A DNA stretch of 64,000 nucleotides from Cupriavidus sp. AU9028. GTDB lineage: Bacteria; Pseudomonadota; Gammaproteobacteria; Burkholderiales; Burkholderiaceae. The DNA lies in contig NZ_JAIMCG010000015.1 of assembly GCF_019795295.1 (NCBI RefSeq), positions 1 through 64,000 of the forward strand, written 5' to 3'. The first letter of the stretch is position 1; each line of letters opens with the position of its first letter. The notes under the pieces were generated by a model. It was not told where the DNA came from and searched no databases. It saw nothing but the letters and a program-made list of their open reading frames with translations. Shown here piece by piece: positions 53,903-62,511 of the stretch. The translations under genes and the position numbers were made by a program.

Positions 53903-55337
53903 GCTGTTCTTCCTGGATTGCGGTGCGCACCGGTGCGGTGCCATGCCCGGCGGGAGCCTGGCGCGCGGCGAGCGCGGCCTGCGTGCCGGCGATGCGGCCG
54001 AAGGCGGTGCCGATCGACATGCCGACCCCCGCGGTGTAGCCCTTGCCCAGCACGTTGCCGGCCATCATTTCGCCGGCGACGAAGAGGTTGGGGCTGGGCT
54101 TGCCGCCGAAGTGGACCGCGGCCTTGTCGTTGACCTTCAGGCCGAGGTAGGTGAAGGTGATGCCCGGGCGCAGCGCGTAGCCGTAGAAGGGCGCGGTGTC
54201 CAGCGGGCGGGCCCAGTGGGTTTTCGGTGGCGTCAGGCCCTCGGTGTGGCAGTCGTCCAGCACGGTGTGGTCGAAGGTGCCGGTGCGGCAGGCGGCGTTG
54301 TAGTCGCCGATGGTCTGCATGAACCGCGCTTCGTCCAGGCCGAGCTTGCGCGCCAGTTCCGGCAGCGTCTGCGCGGTGACGCCCGGAAATACCGGCGGCA
54401 TGAAGCGGCCCACGGCCTTGGCGTCGATGATGGAGTAGCCGATCTGCCCTGGCTGCTGCGCGACGAGGCGCCCCCAGATCGCGTAGCGCTTCGGCCAGAA
54501 GTCCTCGCCTTCGTCATAGAAGCGCTCGGCATTGGCGTTGAGCACCACACCGAGCGAGACGCAGTCGATGCGCGTGCAGATGCCGCCGTCGTACAGCGGC
54601 GCGCGCGCATCGATGGCCACGCAGTGCGATTGCGACGGGTCGCCGATGGCATCGGCGCCGGCGTCGATCATGTACTTGAGCAGCACGCCCTGGTTGAAGC
54701 GGGTGCCGCGGATCAGGAAATTGTCGGCCGGCCATTCGCCGCGCTCGTTCTGGCCCCAGGCCTCACGCAGCCATTCCCGGTTGGACTCGAAGCCGCCGGC
54801 CGCCAGCACGCAGCTGCGCGCCTCGATGCGCTCCTCGCCGATGCGGGCGGCCACGAAGCGGTCGCCGTCGAGCTCGATGGCATCGACCGGGGCGTTGTAG
54901 CGGATCTGCACGCCCAGCTTCTGCGCGCTGCGGTAGTAGGCGTTGACCAGGGCCTTGCCGCCGCCCATGAAGAAGGCGTTGGTGCGGGCCACGTGCAGCG
55001 CGCCGGATAGCGGCGGCTGGAAGTGCACGCCGTGGCTGCGCATCCAGTCACGGCAGTTGGACGAGGCGCGGATCACCAGCCGGGCCAGATATTCGTCGGT
55101 CAGCCCGCCGGTCACCTTGAGCAGGTCCTGCCAGTACTCTTCTTCCGGGTAGGCGTCGACCAGCACATCCTGCGGCGCATCGTGCATGCAGCGCAGGTTG
55201 CGGGTGTGCTGGGAATTGCCGCCGCGCCACTCGCGTGGGGCGGCTTCGAGCAGCAGCACGCTGGCGCCGGCTTCGCGCGCCATCAGGGCTGCGCACAGGG
55301 CGGCATTGCCGCCGCCAATGACGAGGACGTCGATCAT
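53889..55337 (-). CDS. tcuA: TcuA: FAD-dependent tricarballylate dehydrogenase-like
   Basis: The 482-residue flavoprotein of the fumarate reductase/succinate dehydrogenase family begins [18 protein letters not shown] (FAD motif) and carries SQHTRNLRC, the active-site region [12 protein letters not shown] and the C-terminal [20 protein letters not shown]. TcuA of Salmonella oxidises tricarballylate to cis-aconitate. The cluster also has an aldolase and a dehydrogenase, so the actual substrate may differ. It is coupled to tcuB. Confidence 0.92.
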   Translation of the reverse strand: MIDVLVIGGGNAALCAALMAREAGASVLLLEAAPREWRGGNSQHTRNLRCMHDAPQDVLVDAYPEEEYWQDLLKVTGGLTDEYLARLVIRASSNCRDWMRSHGVHFQPPLSGALHVARTNAFFMGGGKALVNAYYRSAQKLGVQIRYNAPVDAIELDGDRFVAARIGEERIEARSCVLAAGGFESNREWLREAWGQNERGEWPADNFLIRGTRFNQGVLLKYMIDAGADAIGDPSQSHCVAIDARAPLYDGGICTRIDCVSLGVVLNANAERFYDEGEDFWPKRYAIWGRLVAQQPGQIGYSIIDAKAVGRFMPPVFPGVTAQTLPELARKLGLDEARFMQTIGDYNAACRTGTFDHTVLDDCHTEGLTPPKTHWARPLDTAPFYGYALRPGITFTYLGLKVNDKAAVHFGGKPSPNLFVAGEMMAGNVLGKGYTAGVGMSIGTAFGRIAGTQAALAARQAPAGHGTAPVRTAIQEEQHEAS

Positions 55338-55455
55338 GATGCGGCGTCCTCGGAGGAGGTCGTGGGGAAGATGGGCACGATTGCGTCGCTTGTAGGAGTG
55401 ACGCGACTCTACCGACCCCCCGTCGCCCTGCTAATGCCTCCGATGAAATGGGGGT

Positions 55456-55470
55456 ATCACGAAAAGTGAT
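55456..55470. promoter_or_regulatory. LysR-type binding site upstream of tcuA
   Basis: ATCAC-GAAAA-GTGAT is a perfect inverted repeat and contains the T-N11-A core of LysR sites. It lies 120 bp upstream of tcuA in the 170-bp gap after tcuR. Confidence 0.55.
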
Positions 55471-55507
55471 TGCCTTCGGGGTATTTGCGATTATTACGGC
55501 ACTTAAA

Positions 55508-56446
55508 TCACAGCGCACTGGGCCGGGTCCCGCCCCAACGGCCGGAAGCGACCAGCCCCCGGGCGGTGTCGATCAATACCGCCCGCAACGCCAGGGCCGC
55601 GGGGGAAAGCTCGTCGTCGGACAGGCTGCACACCAGATTGCGGCGTCCCACCGCGGGGTCGTCGAGCTGCGCCAGATGGAAGCGGCTCGCGGCGTCCTCG
55701 TAGCGGCCGACCGCCGCCCACGGCTGCAATGTCGCGCCCAGACCCATGTCGACCGCTTCCATCAGCATCGCCAGCGAGTCGATTTCCTGCACCACGCGAG
55801 GAACGATCTTGGCGCGGGAGAAGGCCGCTTCCAGCGTGCTGCGCAGGCCGTGGTGCCCGGTGGGCAGGATCAGCGGGATGTCGGCCAGATCGGTGATCGC
55901 CAGCCGGTCCTCGCGCGGCTCGCCGCCCGGGTAGCGATGCCGGGAGCGGATCAGGAACAGGGTTTCCTCCAGCAGCGGCAGCACGGTCCAGCGGCGGGCG
56001 GCATGGGTGTCGAACAACACCGCCACGTCGAGCTGCCGGGCGTTGAGCATGGCCGTCAGATGGCCTGACAGGCTTTCGACCATATGCAGGCGGACGTCGG
56101 GATAGCGCTCGTGCATGGCGCGGATCAGCGGCACGCCGATCATCGACGCCGTGGTCGGCGCCAGCCCCACGCTCACGGTGCCGGACAGCCGGGCGTGCTG
56201 CGCCGCGCGCCGGGCCTGCTCGGCATGGCGCAACGTCAGTTGCGCTTCATGGAAGAAGGCGAGGCCGGCTTCCGTGGGCGTGACGCCCTGCGGCGTGCGC
56301 AGCAGCAGGCGGGTGGACAACTCGCTCTCGAGCCGGCTGATCTGCTGGCTGACGGCGGACTGCACCATGTCCAGCTCCAGCGCGGCGCGGCTCATGCTGC
56401 CGAGTTCGACGACGCGGACGAAGTATTGCAGTTGGCGCAGCTCCAT
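55508..56446 (-). CDS. tcuR: LysR-family regulator, TcuR-like
   Basis: The 312-residue protein begins MELRQLQYFVRVVELGSMSR, with the helix-turn-helix LDMVQSAVSQQISRLESEL, and has a CysB/Nac-like substrate-binding domain. Its place directly before tcuA on the same strand suggests it is the TcuR-type activator of the cluster. The start at 56446 matches the family; the porin gene ends 77 bp upstream. Confidence 0.88.
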   Translation of the reverse strand: MELRQLQYFVRVVELGSMSRAALELDMVQSAVSQQISRLESELSTRLLLRTPQGVTPTEAGLAFFHEAQLTLRHAEQARRAAQHARLSGTVSVGLAPTTASMIGVPLIRAMHERYPDVRLHMVESLSGHLTAMLNARQLDVAVLFDTHAARRWTVLPLLEETLFLIRSRHRYPGGEPREDRLAITDLADIPLILPTGHHGLRSTLEAAFSRAKIVPRVVQEIDSLAMLMEAVDMGLGATLQPWAAVGRYEDAASRFHLAQLDDPAVGRRNLVCSLSDDELSPAALALRAVLIDTARGLVASGRWGGTRPSAL

Positions 56447-56523
56447 GGGCTCTCGGTACAGGCATCGGCGTGACAATATGCCGATGCTTATACCAGAGAC
56501 GGGCCGGGCGGCGCCGTGGCCGG

Positions 56524-57615
56524 TCAGAACCGGTGGCGGATGCCGACGCCGTAGGTGTCGCCGTGCGAGCGGTCGCTGACCTTGTCGAAGAAGTACGCGG
56601 CGTAGACGTCGGTACGCCTGGACAGGTTGTAGTCGTAGGCGATGCCGGCGGTCTTGCGGCGGAAGTCGCCCACGTCGTTGTCGACCTTGGCATAGGCGTA
56701 CGACACCAGCAGGCTGCCCGCGCCGATCGGCACCGCCGCGCCCACCTGCCCGTTGACGTGCTTCAGGTCGCCGGTGGGACCGTCGATGTCCGACTTGATG
56801 TACTGCGCCTGGCCGAACAGCTTGACCACCTTGAAGTCGTAGCTGACGCCGGCCTGCACCGCGGTCTGCTTGTCAAAGCCGACCAGCGTGGCAGGCGAGG
56901 TCACGTCGCCCGGGGTGTTGTTGAACTTGACCTGCTGGAACGCGACGGTGGCGGCGAACGGGCCGCTGGCATACATCACGTTGCCGCCGAACTTGTTCTC
57001 GCCGGCTTCGCCGGCCTGCTCGCCGAAGGCGTAGATCGCATTGAAGGACAGCCCGCCGAATTTGGGCGAGGAGTAGACCACCGAGTTGCTCCAGCCGCTG
57101 TCGCCGATCAGGCCCGGGTCGTAGACGTTGGTGCCGGTGGCGGTCTGGTAGGTCTGGAAGATCGCCGGCGAGAACCAGTACGAGTCGACCAGCGGATTGA
57201 ACAGGATGGTCGACAGGAAGTACGGCGTGGTGTTCCGGCCCAGGCGCAGCGTGCCGGCCTTGTCGCTCTGCAGGCCGACATAGGCGCTGCGCGTCAGCAT
57301 GCCATCGGCGTCGAAGCGGCCGGCGCGGCCATTGTCGGCGCGATAGAAGCCGTTCAGGTCGAAGATCGCCTTCAGGCCGCCGCCCAGATCCTCGGTGCCC
57401 TTGATCCCCCAGTACGACGTCTGCATGCCGCCGCCGCCGACGATATAGGCGCGCTCGCCGCCGATTGCCTTGCTGCTGCCGACGAAGGAATCGACCTGGC
57501 CGTATAGCGTGACGCTGGACTGCGCCAGCGCATGACCCCCGTGCAAGGCCGTGGCGGCAACCAGCAGCCGCGCGGCGTTCTCCAGCGCGTGCGCCGGCAT
57601 GGTTTTCTTCTTCAT
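56524..57615 (-). CDS. Gram-negative porin (Burkholderiales type)
   Basis: The 363-residue outer-membrane protein has a signal peptide ending ALAQ, then QSSVTLYGQVDSFVG, the N-terminal strand typical of Neisseria/Burkholderia-type trimeric porins. The chain shows alternating beta-strand pattern, the NSVVYSSPKFGGLSF motif and the terminal aromatic GVGIRHRF. It would admit small solutes, perhaps the tricarboxylate used by the tcu genes just downstream. GGAGG lies 5 bp upstream of the ATG. Confidence 0.93.
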   Translation of the reverse strand: MKKKTMPAHALENAARLLVAATALHGGHALAQSSVTLYGQVDSFVGSSKAIGGERAYIVGGGGMQTSYWGIKGTEDLGGGLKAIFDLNGFYRADNGRAGRFDADGMLTRSAYVGLQSDKAGTLRLGRNTTPYFLSTILFNPLVDSYWFSPAIFQTYQTATGTNVYDPGLIGDSGWSNSVVYSSPKFGGLSFNAIYAFGEQAGEAGENKFGGNVMYASGPFAATVAFQQVKFNNTPGDVTSPATLVGFDKQTAVQAGVSYDFKVVKLFGQAQYIKSDIDGPTGDLKHVNGQVGAAVPIGAGSLLVSYAYAKVDNDVGDFRRKTAGIAYDYNLSRRTDVYAAYFFDKVSDRSHGDTYGVGIRHRF

Positions 57616-57964
57616 ATGGACCTCCATGGTTGACCCTTGATTTCTCTCTCGTAGCGCTTCGTCTCTGTTGTGGCCCGTTGCCTTGGCGCGCATGCAGCAT
57701 GGCGCGGCAGGGGCATGAGACGTAGCAGTCACAGGAGAGCAAGGACCATGCTCGGTGTCGCGTGCGCTGGGAGAACAAGGAAATCCCGTGGCGGGAGGCG
57801 CTTTTCTGGCCTTGCGGGCACGCTGCACCTATTGTTGACAGGTTCGGCCGCGCCAACACGGTGCGCCCGGCTCCCGGACCCGTGCAGCCCTGACCGCGCC
57901 GCGCCACATCGCGGTGCACGGCCTCGCACGGGCTTTTCCATGACCAGCGAGGAAAGGTGCGACG
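57616..57964. other. 349-bp divergent region between porin and OsmC genes
   Basis: No coding sequence is recognised. TTGACA at 57836-57841 on the plus strand could be a -35 box for the OsmC gene, but no clear -10 follows at 17 bp. The promoter of the porin was not located. Confidence 0.4.
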
Positions 57965-58390
57965 ATGCAGAAGATCGGATCGGCAAGATGGCAGGGCGGC
58001 ATCAAGGATGGCAGCGGCACGATATCGACCCAGAGCGGCGTCCTGAATGGCGCGTCCTATGGGTTCCGCGCCCGTTTCGAAGGCGGGCCGGGAACCAACC
58101 CGGAGGAGCTGATCGGCGCCGCGCACGCGGGCTGCTTCTCGATGGCGCTGTCGCTGATATTGGGGGAGGCCGGCATGACCGCCGACTCGATCGAGACGCG
58201 CGCCACCGTGACGCTGGAGAAGGAGGGCGGCGGCTACAGCATCACGGCGATCCACCTGGACGTCACGGCCCGCATTCCTGGCGCCGAGACGCAGGCGTTC
58301 GAGCAGTGCGCGCAGAGCGCCAAGGAGAACTGTCCGGTGTCCAAGCTGATGAAGGCGCCCATCACGATGGACGCGCGGCTGGAATCGTGA
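57965..58390 (+). CDS. osmC: OsmC-family peroxide reductase
   Basis: The 141-residue protein has the two catalytic cysteines of OsmC/Ohr proteins: Cys57 in AAHAGCFSMALS and Cys123 in KENCPVSK, plus Arg37 in FRARFEGGPGTNPEELI. It reduces organic and inorganic hydroperoxides, usually with a lipoylated partner as electron donor. It fits OsmC better than Ohr by the GGPGTNPEELIGAAHA segment. It begins the stress-related block and is 132 bp upstream of the BON protein gene. Confidence 0.93.
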   Translation: MQKIGSARWQGGIKDGSGTISTQSGVLNGASYGFRARFEGGPGTNPEELIGAAHAGCFSMALSLILGEAGMTADSIETRATVTLEKEGGGYSITAIHLDVTARIPGAETQAFEQCAQSAKENCPVSKLMKAPITMDARLES

Positions 58391-58439
58391 CGCAAAGAGC
58401 ACTCGCGTAAAGTCAGGAACCTGCGAATCAACCGGCTTT

Positions 58440-58446
58440 CTATACT
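58440..58446 (+). promoter_or_regulatory. RpoS-like -10 element of the BON protein gene
   Basis: CTATACT has the C immediately before TATACT that is typical of stationary-phase (sigma-38) promoters; no sigma-70 -35 box is found at 17 bp. It is 77 bp upstream of the chosen ATG. Confidence 0.5.
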
Positions 58447-58522
58447 GATGTGGGCATCGACCGGGGTCGGCACCATCACGCCGGCCGCCGCGCTGCCCCC
58501 TCACTTCATGGAGGCGATCGAT

Positions 58523-59254
58523 ATGCAGAGCAGCGAAGCAGTGCTGGCACAGGCCCGCTCGGCGCTGGCCAGCCTGACGCATCACGGCCAGCCGGTTCAA
58601 CCGTCCATTCAGTTGCGCTTTGTCGACGGCGCGCTGGTGCTGGAAGGCGAAGTTCCGGACATCGAAGCAAAGACCCGCGCGGCGACGCGCATTCGCAGGA
58701 TCGATGGCGTCAACGTGGTCGACCACATCCGGGTCGCCAACGGCTCGACCACGGGCGGCGACGGCGAGTTGCGCAATGCCGTCTGCGAGCGTTTGCTGCA
58801 GAGCATCGATTTCCGCAGCTTCCGCATCTGCTCCCATGCCAAGGGGCGGTCGGAGACGATGCGCGAGGCCATGGGCGAGTGCTGGGGCGAAATCGCGGTG
58901 CATACCGAGGACGGCGTGGTTACGCTGCGCGGCCAGGTCATCAGCCTGTCGCACATGCGGCTGGCGGGGGTGCTGGCGTGGTGGACGCCGGGCTGCCGCT
59001 GCGTGATCAATGAACTGAAGATCGAACCCGCCGAGCGCGACAACGACGAGGAAATCAGCGAGGCGCTGCGCCTGGTGCTGGAAACCGATGCACTGGTCGA
59101 TGCCGACCAGATCGTCATCAAGACCGAGAACCGGGTGGTGACCCTGGAAGGGTTTGCGACCGAAGGTGCGCGCCGGCAGGCCGAGCGCGATGCCTGGTAT
59201 CTGCAGGGCGTCGAGGAGGTCGTCAATCGCATCGCGGTGCAGCAGCCGAGCTGA
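58523..59254 (+). CDS. triple BON-domain protein
   Basis: The 243-residue protein contains three repeats of the BON type: VDGALVLEGEVPDIEAKTRA (about 33-52), TEDGVVTLRGQVISLSHMR (about 131-150) and TENRVVTLEGFATEGARRQA (about 202-221). BON domains bind phospholipid or membranes, often in stress or osmotic proteins. No signal peptide is present, so it may be cytoplasmic. The start ATG at 58523 follows GGAGG at 7 bp; an in-frame ATG at 58508 is the alternative. Confidence 0.85.
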   Translation: MQSSEAVLAQARSALASLTHHGQPVQPSIQLRFVDGALVLEGEVPDIEAKTRAATRIRRIDGVNVVDHIRVANGSTTGGDGELRNAVCERLLQSIDFRSFRICSHAKGRSETMREAMGECWGEIAVHTEDGVVTLRGQVISLSHMRLAGVLAWWTPGCRCVINELKIEPAERDNDEEISEALRLVLETDALVDADQIVIKTENRVVTLEGFATEGARRQAERDAWYLQGVEEVVNRIAVQQPS

Positions 59255-59831
59255 CCGCAGCGCTTTCGTACTGGTCCCTGAGAGCCTGGGTGGCTGGCCC
59301 CGTGGATGGGGCCAGCCACCGCTGGAGCGGCTGCCGCGACTCCGGTTCCTTCGCTTGCTCGCCGTTCCTCCTTCCTCCTCCCTTCTTCGCCTTCCTTTCC
59401 TTTCTTTCGCTTCATTCCTGCCGGCGCACACGCAAGTTTTGCAACGCGTGGAGTGTTGGCCCTGAATTGCCCCGCAAATTGCATGCGTCGAGCGCATACG
59501 GCGCCATCGGTCCGGCAAATCCCGGGAACGGTTGGCGGTATGTCTGGCGGCCGGCGCTTTAATTAAGCGCCGATCGAATCGGCAATTTTCGCCTTCCAGT
59601 AGTCATTTGCTCATGCACGAACGTGCGCAATTTGCGCGGCAGCCCCGATTTCGTGGGGGGAGATGCGGACGCAAGCCGTGTCCCCGGGCGGCAGCGGGTG
59701 TTTGCGCGGTGGCAATCGGCCCGCGCCGGGAAGTGTCGGCACGCGCGTTGCTAAAGAAGGACTACGAGCCACCGCGAAAGACGCAGAGAAACGCGCGGAG
59801 GTATTACGTCCACCCCCACATCGGAGTTTCC
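59255..59831 (+). other. 577-bp non-coding region with hairpins and a polypyrimidine tract
   Basis: A perfect hairpin, GGTGGCTGGCCCC (59289-59301) with its complement at 59308-59320, follows the BON gene. From about 59340 to 59420 the plus strand is almost pure C and T, a G-poor, C-rich stretch of the kind Rho uses. Two further hairpins, GCGCTT-TAATT-AAGCGC (59554-59570) and GCCGAT-CGA-ATCGGC (59569-59583), lie before the ferritin-like operon. No gene is seen. Confidence 0.55.
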
Positions 59832-61004
59832 ATGGATACCTTGACCGATCTGCTGGACGCCAAGGGCACACCGCTTGGCCAGCAACGTTTTACCTGGAAA
59901 GAGCTTGTGCAGGAGCCGATCAGCAAGCTCGACGATGACGCCTTCACCCGCGTGCGGATCATCCTGATGAACGGCATCGAGCTCGATGCGCTGCGCTTGA
60001 AGCACATCATGGCGCGCTGCAACCGGGAGCTGCGCATTCCGCTGGCACAGGTGCGCCGTGTCGAGCAACACCAGGCCACGATGATCAACTGGCTGATCGG
60101 TGCCGACCATTCCCCGCTGGAAACCACCATCGCCTACGAGCAGGTGGCCGTCGAAGTGACCGCCGCGGTCGCGCAGAACGAGCCCGACCCGTATCAGGCG
60201 CAGGCCTATCGTTTCGGCCTGCTGGAAGACTTCGACCACTTGTATCGCTATAGCGCGATGCTGGACCGGCTGGAAGGGAAGGACCCCAACAACATCACGC
60301 AGGGCTACTCAGACATCGTGCCGGGCCGCTCGACCTGGGTGGAGCACCGCGCCCCGCAGGACGATGTGCGCGACAGCTATGACCGCAACAGCGCCGCACT
60401 GATCACCAAGATTCACGCGGCCATGATTACCGCGGCGGAGTACCAGACCCACGATTACTACATGAATATCGGCCCGCTGTTCACCGACCCGCTGGCGCGC
60501 CAGCTGTACGCCGAGATCGCCTCGATCGAGGAGCAGCACGTGACGCAGTACGGTTCGCTGACCGATCCGGACGAAAGCATGATCGAGAAGTGGGTCATCC
60601 ATGAAGCGATGGAGGCCTACAACTACTACAGCTGTGTGCAGCAGGAGAGCAACCCGCGCATCAAGGCGATCTGGGAGCGTTTCCTGGATTACGAGCTGGG
60701 CCATCTGCATGTCGCCTGCGAAATGCTCAAGCGCCACGAGGGCCGCGATCCGGCCGAGATCCTGTCCGGCCCGCTGCCCAAGCCGATCGATTTCGCCAGC
60801 CAGCGCGACTTCGTGCGCAAGGTGCTCGCCGACGAGGTCGATATGCGCGCCAACGGCATGGACTTCGTGCCGCTGGACCAGGACAGCCCGGCTTCGATCG
60901 AGTATCGCAACCATATGAATTCGGAGGGGTCGCCGACGCAGATCGTCTCGTCCGGCTATGTCTGGACCCCGGGTACCGAGCTGGCGCGCCTGCGCGCCGC
61001 CTGA
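59832..61004 (+). CDS. ferritin-like diiron protein, 390 residues
   Basis: This mostly helical protein carries two ExxH motifs of the ferritin-like fold, Glu233-x-x-His236 (IEEQHVTQYG) and Glu288-x-x-His291 (YELGHLHVACEML), consistent with a four-helix bundle binding two metal ions. The first 190 residues contain a second helical region with an MARCNRELRIPLAQVRRVEQHQATM-like stretch. No family name is recognised and the length is well above usual ferritins. GGAG lies 6 bp upstream. It is the first of four genes with the same direction and short gaps. Confidence 0.75.
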   Translation: MDTLTDLLDAKGTPLGQQRFTWKELVQEPISKLDDDAFTRVRIILMNGIELDALRLKHIMARCNRELRIPLAQVRRVEQHQATMINWLIGADHSPLETTIAYEQVAVEVTAAVAQNEPDPYQAQAYRFGLLEDFDHLYRYSAMLDRLEGKDPNNITQGYSDIVPGRSTWVEHRAPQDDVRDSYDRNSAALITKIHAAMITAAEYQTHDYYMNIGPLFTDPLARQLYAEIASIEEQHVTQYGSLTDPDESMIEKWVIHEAMEAYNYYSCVQQESNPRIKAIWERFLDYELGHLHVACEMLKRHEGRDPAEILSGPLPKPIDFASQRDFVRKVLADEVDMRANGMDFVPLDQDSPASIEYRNHMNSEGSPTQIVSSGYVWTPGTELARLRAA

Positions 61005-61046
61005 TATCCGGCAGCTGTGTTGGACCCCACAAACAGGAGAATACGG

Positions 61047-61796
61047 ATGGAACCCACCTCGCAAATGGGCATGAACCGCACCGGCGCACAGATGTCCCCC
61101 ATGGATACCGAGAAGATGGAGCGCTACTCGGAATCGATGGGCCCGGACGTCGGCATCGACGACATGAACGCCCCTGCCGAAGCGCAGCCGGCAGCGGAAC
61201 TGCGCGCGCAGTACATCGACGAAGCGCACCTGGTCGGCTCGGTGCCGCTGCCGGGCACCGTCAAGGGCGCGATGAGCACGACGATGGACAAGCTGACCGG
61301 CAACCGGCCGGAGGTGCTGATCGACAAGCTGGGCGAGCGCCTGGCCTTCGAGCGGCAGGGCACCCGGCTGTACGAGCTGATGATGGCCAAGTGCCGGGAG
61401 ATGGATACCTCGGCCCTCGATCCAGACGTGCTGAGCACGCTGTCCCATTTCCGTGACGAGGAAGCCGAGCACTTTGCCCTGGTCGATGAATCGATGCGGG
61501 CGCTGGGCGCCGATCCCACCGCGATGACGCCCTGTGCGGATGTCGCGGCGGTTGCCTCGATGGGCGTGCTGCAGGCCATCGCGGATCCGCGCACGACGGT
61601 GCCGCAATGCCTGAACGCGCTGCTGACGGCGGAGATGACGGACAACGCCGGCTGGGAGCTTCTGATCAAGCTGGCGGACTCCACCGGCCACACCGAGATG
61701 GCCGACAAGTTCCGCCAGGCGCTGATCGAGGAGAACGAGCACATGGCGACCATCAAGCAGTGGCTGGAGCGCGCGGTCGTCACGGAAGCGTCCTGA
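61047..61796 (+). CDS. ferritin-like protein, 249 residues
   Basis: The protein has a Met/Pro-rich N-terminus and a four-helix bundle with ligand-like motifs ERLAFERQGTRLYE (about 97-110), FRDEEAEHFALVDE (about 136-149), and ENEHMATI (about 231-238). These fit a diiron site of the DUF892/rubrerythrin-like class. It lies 42 bp after the first ferritin-like gene and is preceded by AGGAGAA. It may store or detoxify iron, or reduce peroxide; nothing shows which. Confidence 0.78.
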   Translation: MEPTSQMGMNRTGAQMSPMDTEKMERYSESMGPDVGIDDMNAPAEAQPAAELRAQYIDEAHLVGSVPLPGTVKGAMSTTMDKLTGNRPEVLIDKLGERLAFERQGTRLYELMMAKCREMDTSALDPDVLSTLSHFRDEEAEHFALVDESMRALGADPTAMTPCADVAAVASMGVLQAIADPRTTVPQCLNALLTAEMTDNAGWELLIKLADSTGHTEMADKFRQALIEENEHMATIKQWLERAVVTEAS

Positions 61797-61897
61797 GCGC
61801 CGGCTCGCCGCGAGCCGCCGAGCCTTTTCCCCCGCGGGCCGCGACGTTCATCGCAACGCCGCGGCCCACGGCCTTGAGCATCCAGCAAGGAGCCTGC

Positions 61898-62218
61898 ATG
61901 AAGGAAATGTTCTACCGCGATCATGTCATCGCCGCGCACGCGGTGCCGGTCGGCGCCAGCACCGGCGTGCGCTACGGCTACCAGGGCGAAATCCTGCCCG
62001 CGGAGGAACGCAGCCAGGGCCTCGTCTCCACCGTGCCGCGCGCGTTCGCCTCCGACATCGAACTGGCTTACGACAATGCCGCCACGGCGGTCGAAGCCTG
62101 CCTGCTCGAAGGCCGGCGGCTGATCGATGCCGCGCTCGATGGAGCCGAGACGCCGACGGCCTCGGCAGGGGTACCCCGTACGGAAATCGATCCTCCCACC
62201 AACCGGAGCAGCGTATGA
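61898..62218 (+). CDS. small protein of unknown function in ferritin-like operon
   Basis: The 106-residue product begins MKEMFYRDHVIAAHAVPVGA and has the central helix ELAYDNAATAVEACLLEGRRLIDAAL. No signal, membrane segment or family is recognised. The ATG follows AAGGAG at a good distance. Its stop overlaps the ATG of the DUF2795 gene (ATGA), so the two are translated together, which argues that it is real. Confidence 0.7.
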   Translation: MKEMFYRDHVIAAHAVPVGASTGVRYGYQGEILPAEERSQGLVSTVPRAFASDIELAYDNAATAVEACLLEGRRLIDAALDGAETPTASAGVPRTEIDPPTNRSSV

Positions 62219-62475
62219 CCTCGAAGCAAGGCCAGGAAAACAATGGCAACGGCAAGCAGGGCGGCCAGCAGCAGGGAGGCCGTCAGGAGCCGAGCCCGAT
62301 CGACGTGCAGAAGTCGCTGAAGGGGCTCGATTTCCCTGCCAGCAAGGACGATATCGTCAGCAAGGCGCGCGACGGCGGCGCCAGCGAGGACATTCTCGCG
62401 GAGCTGGAGCAGATCCCCGAGCGAGAGTACGAAACGCCGGCGGACATCTCCAAGGAGTTGGGCAAGCTGCATTGA
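62215..62475 (+). CDS. DUF2795-family protein
   Basis: The 86-residue protein has a Gln/Gly/Asn-rich N-terminus (about 1-28) and the DUF2795 core: VQKSLKGLDFPASKDDIVSKARDGGASEDILAELEQIPEREYETPADISKEL. The family is short, helical and of unknown function, often near stress genes. It is the last gene of the ferritin-like operon, translationally coupled to the preceding gene. It ends 36 bp before a convergent LysR gene. Confidence 0.85.
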   Translation: MTSKQGQENNGNGKQGGQQQGGRQEPSPIDVQKSLKGLDFPASKDDIVSKARDGGASEDILAELEQIPEREYETPADISKELGKLH

Positions 62476-62511
62476 GCGAGCCGCAACGGCCAAGTCCGCA
62501 GGCGCGCGATG

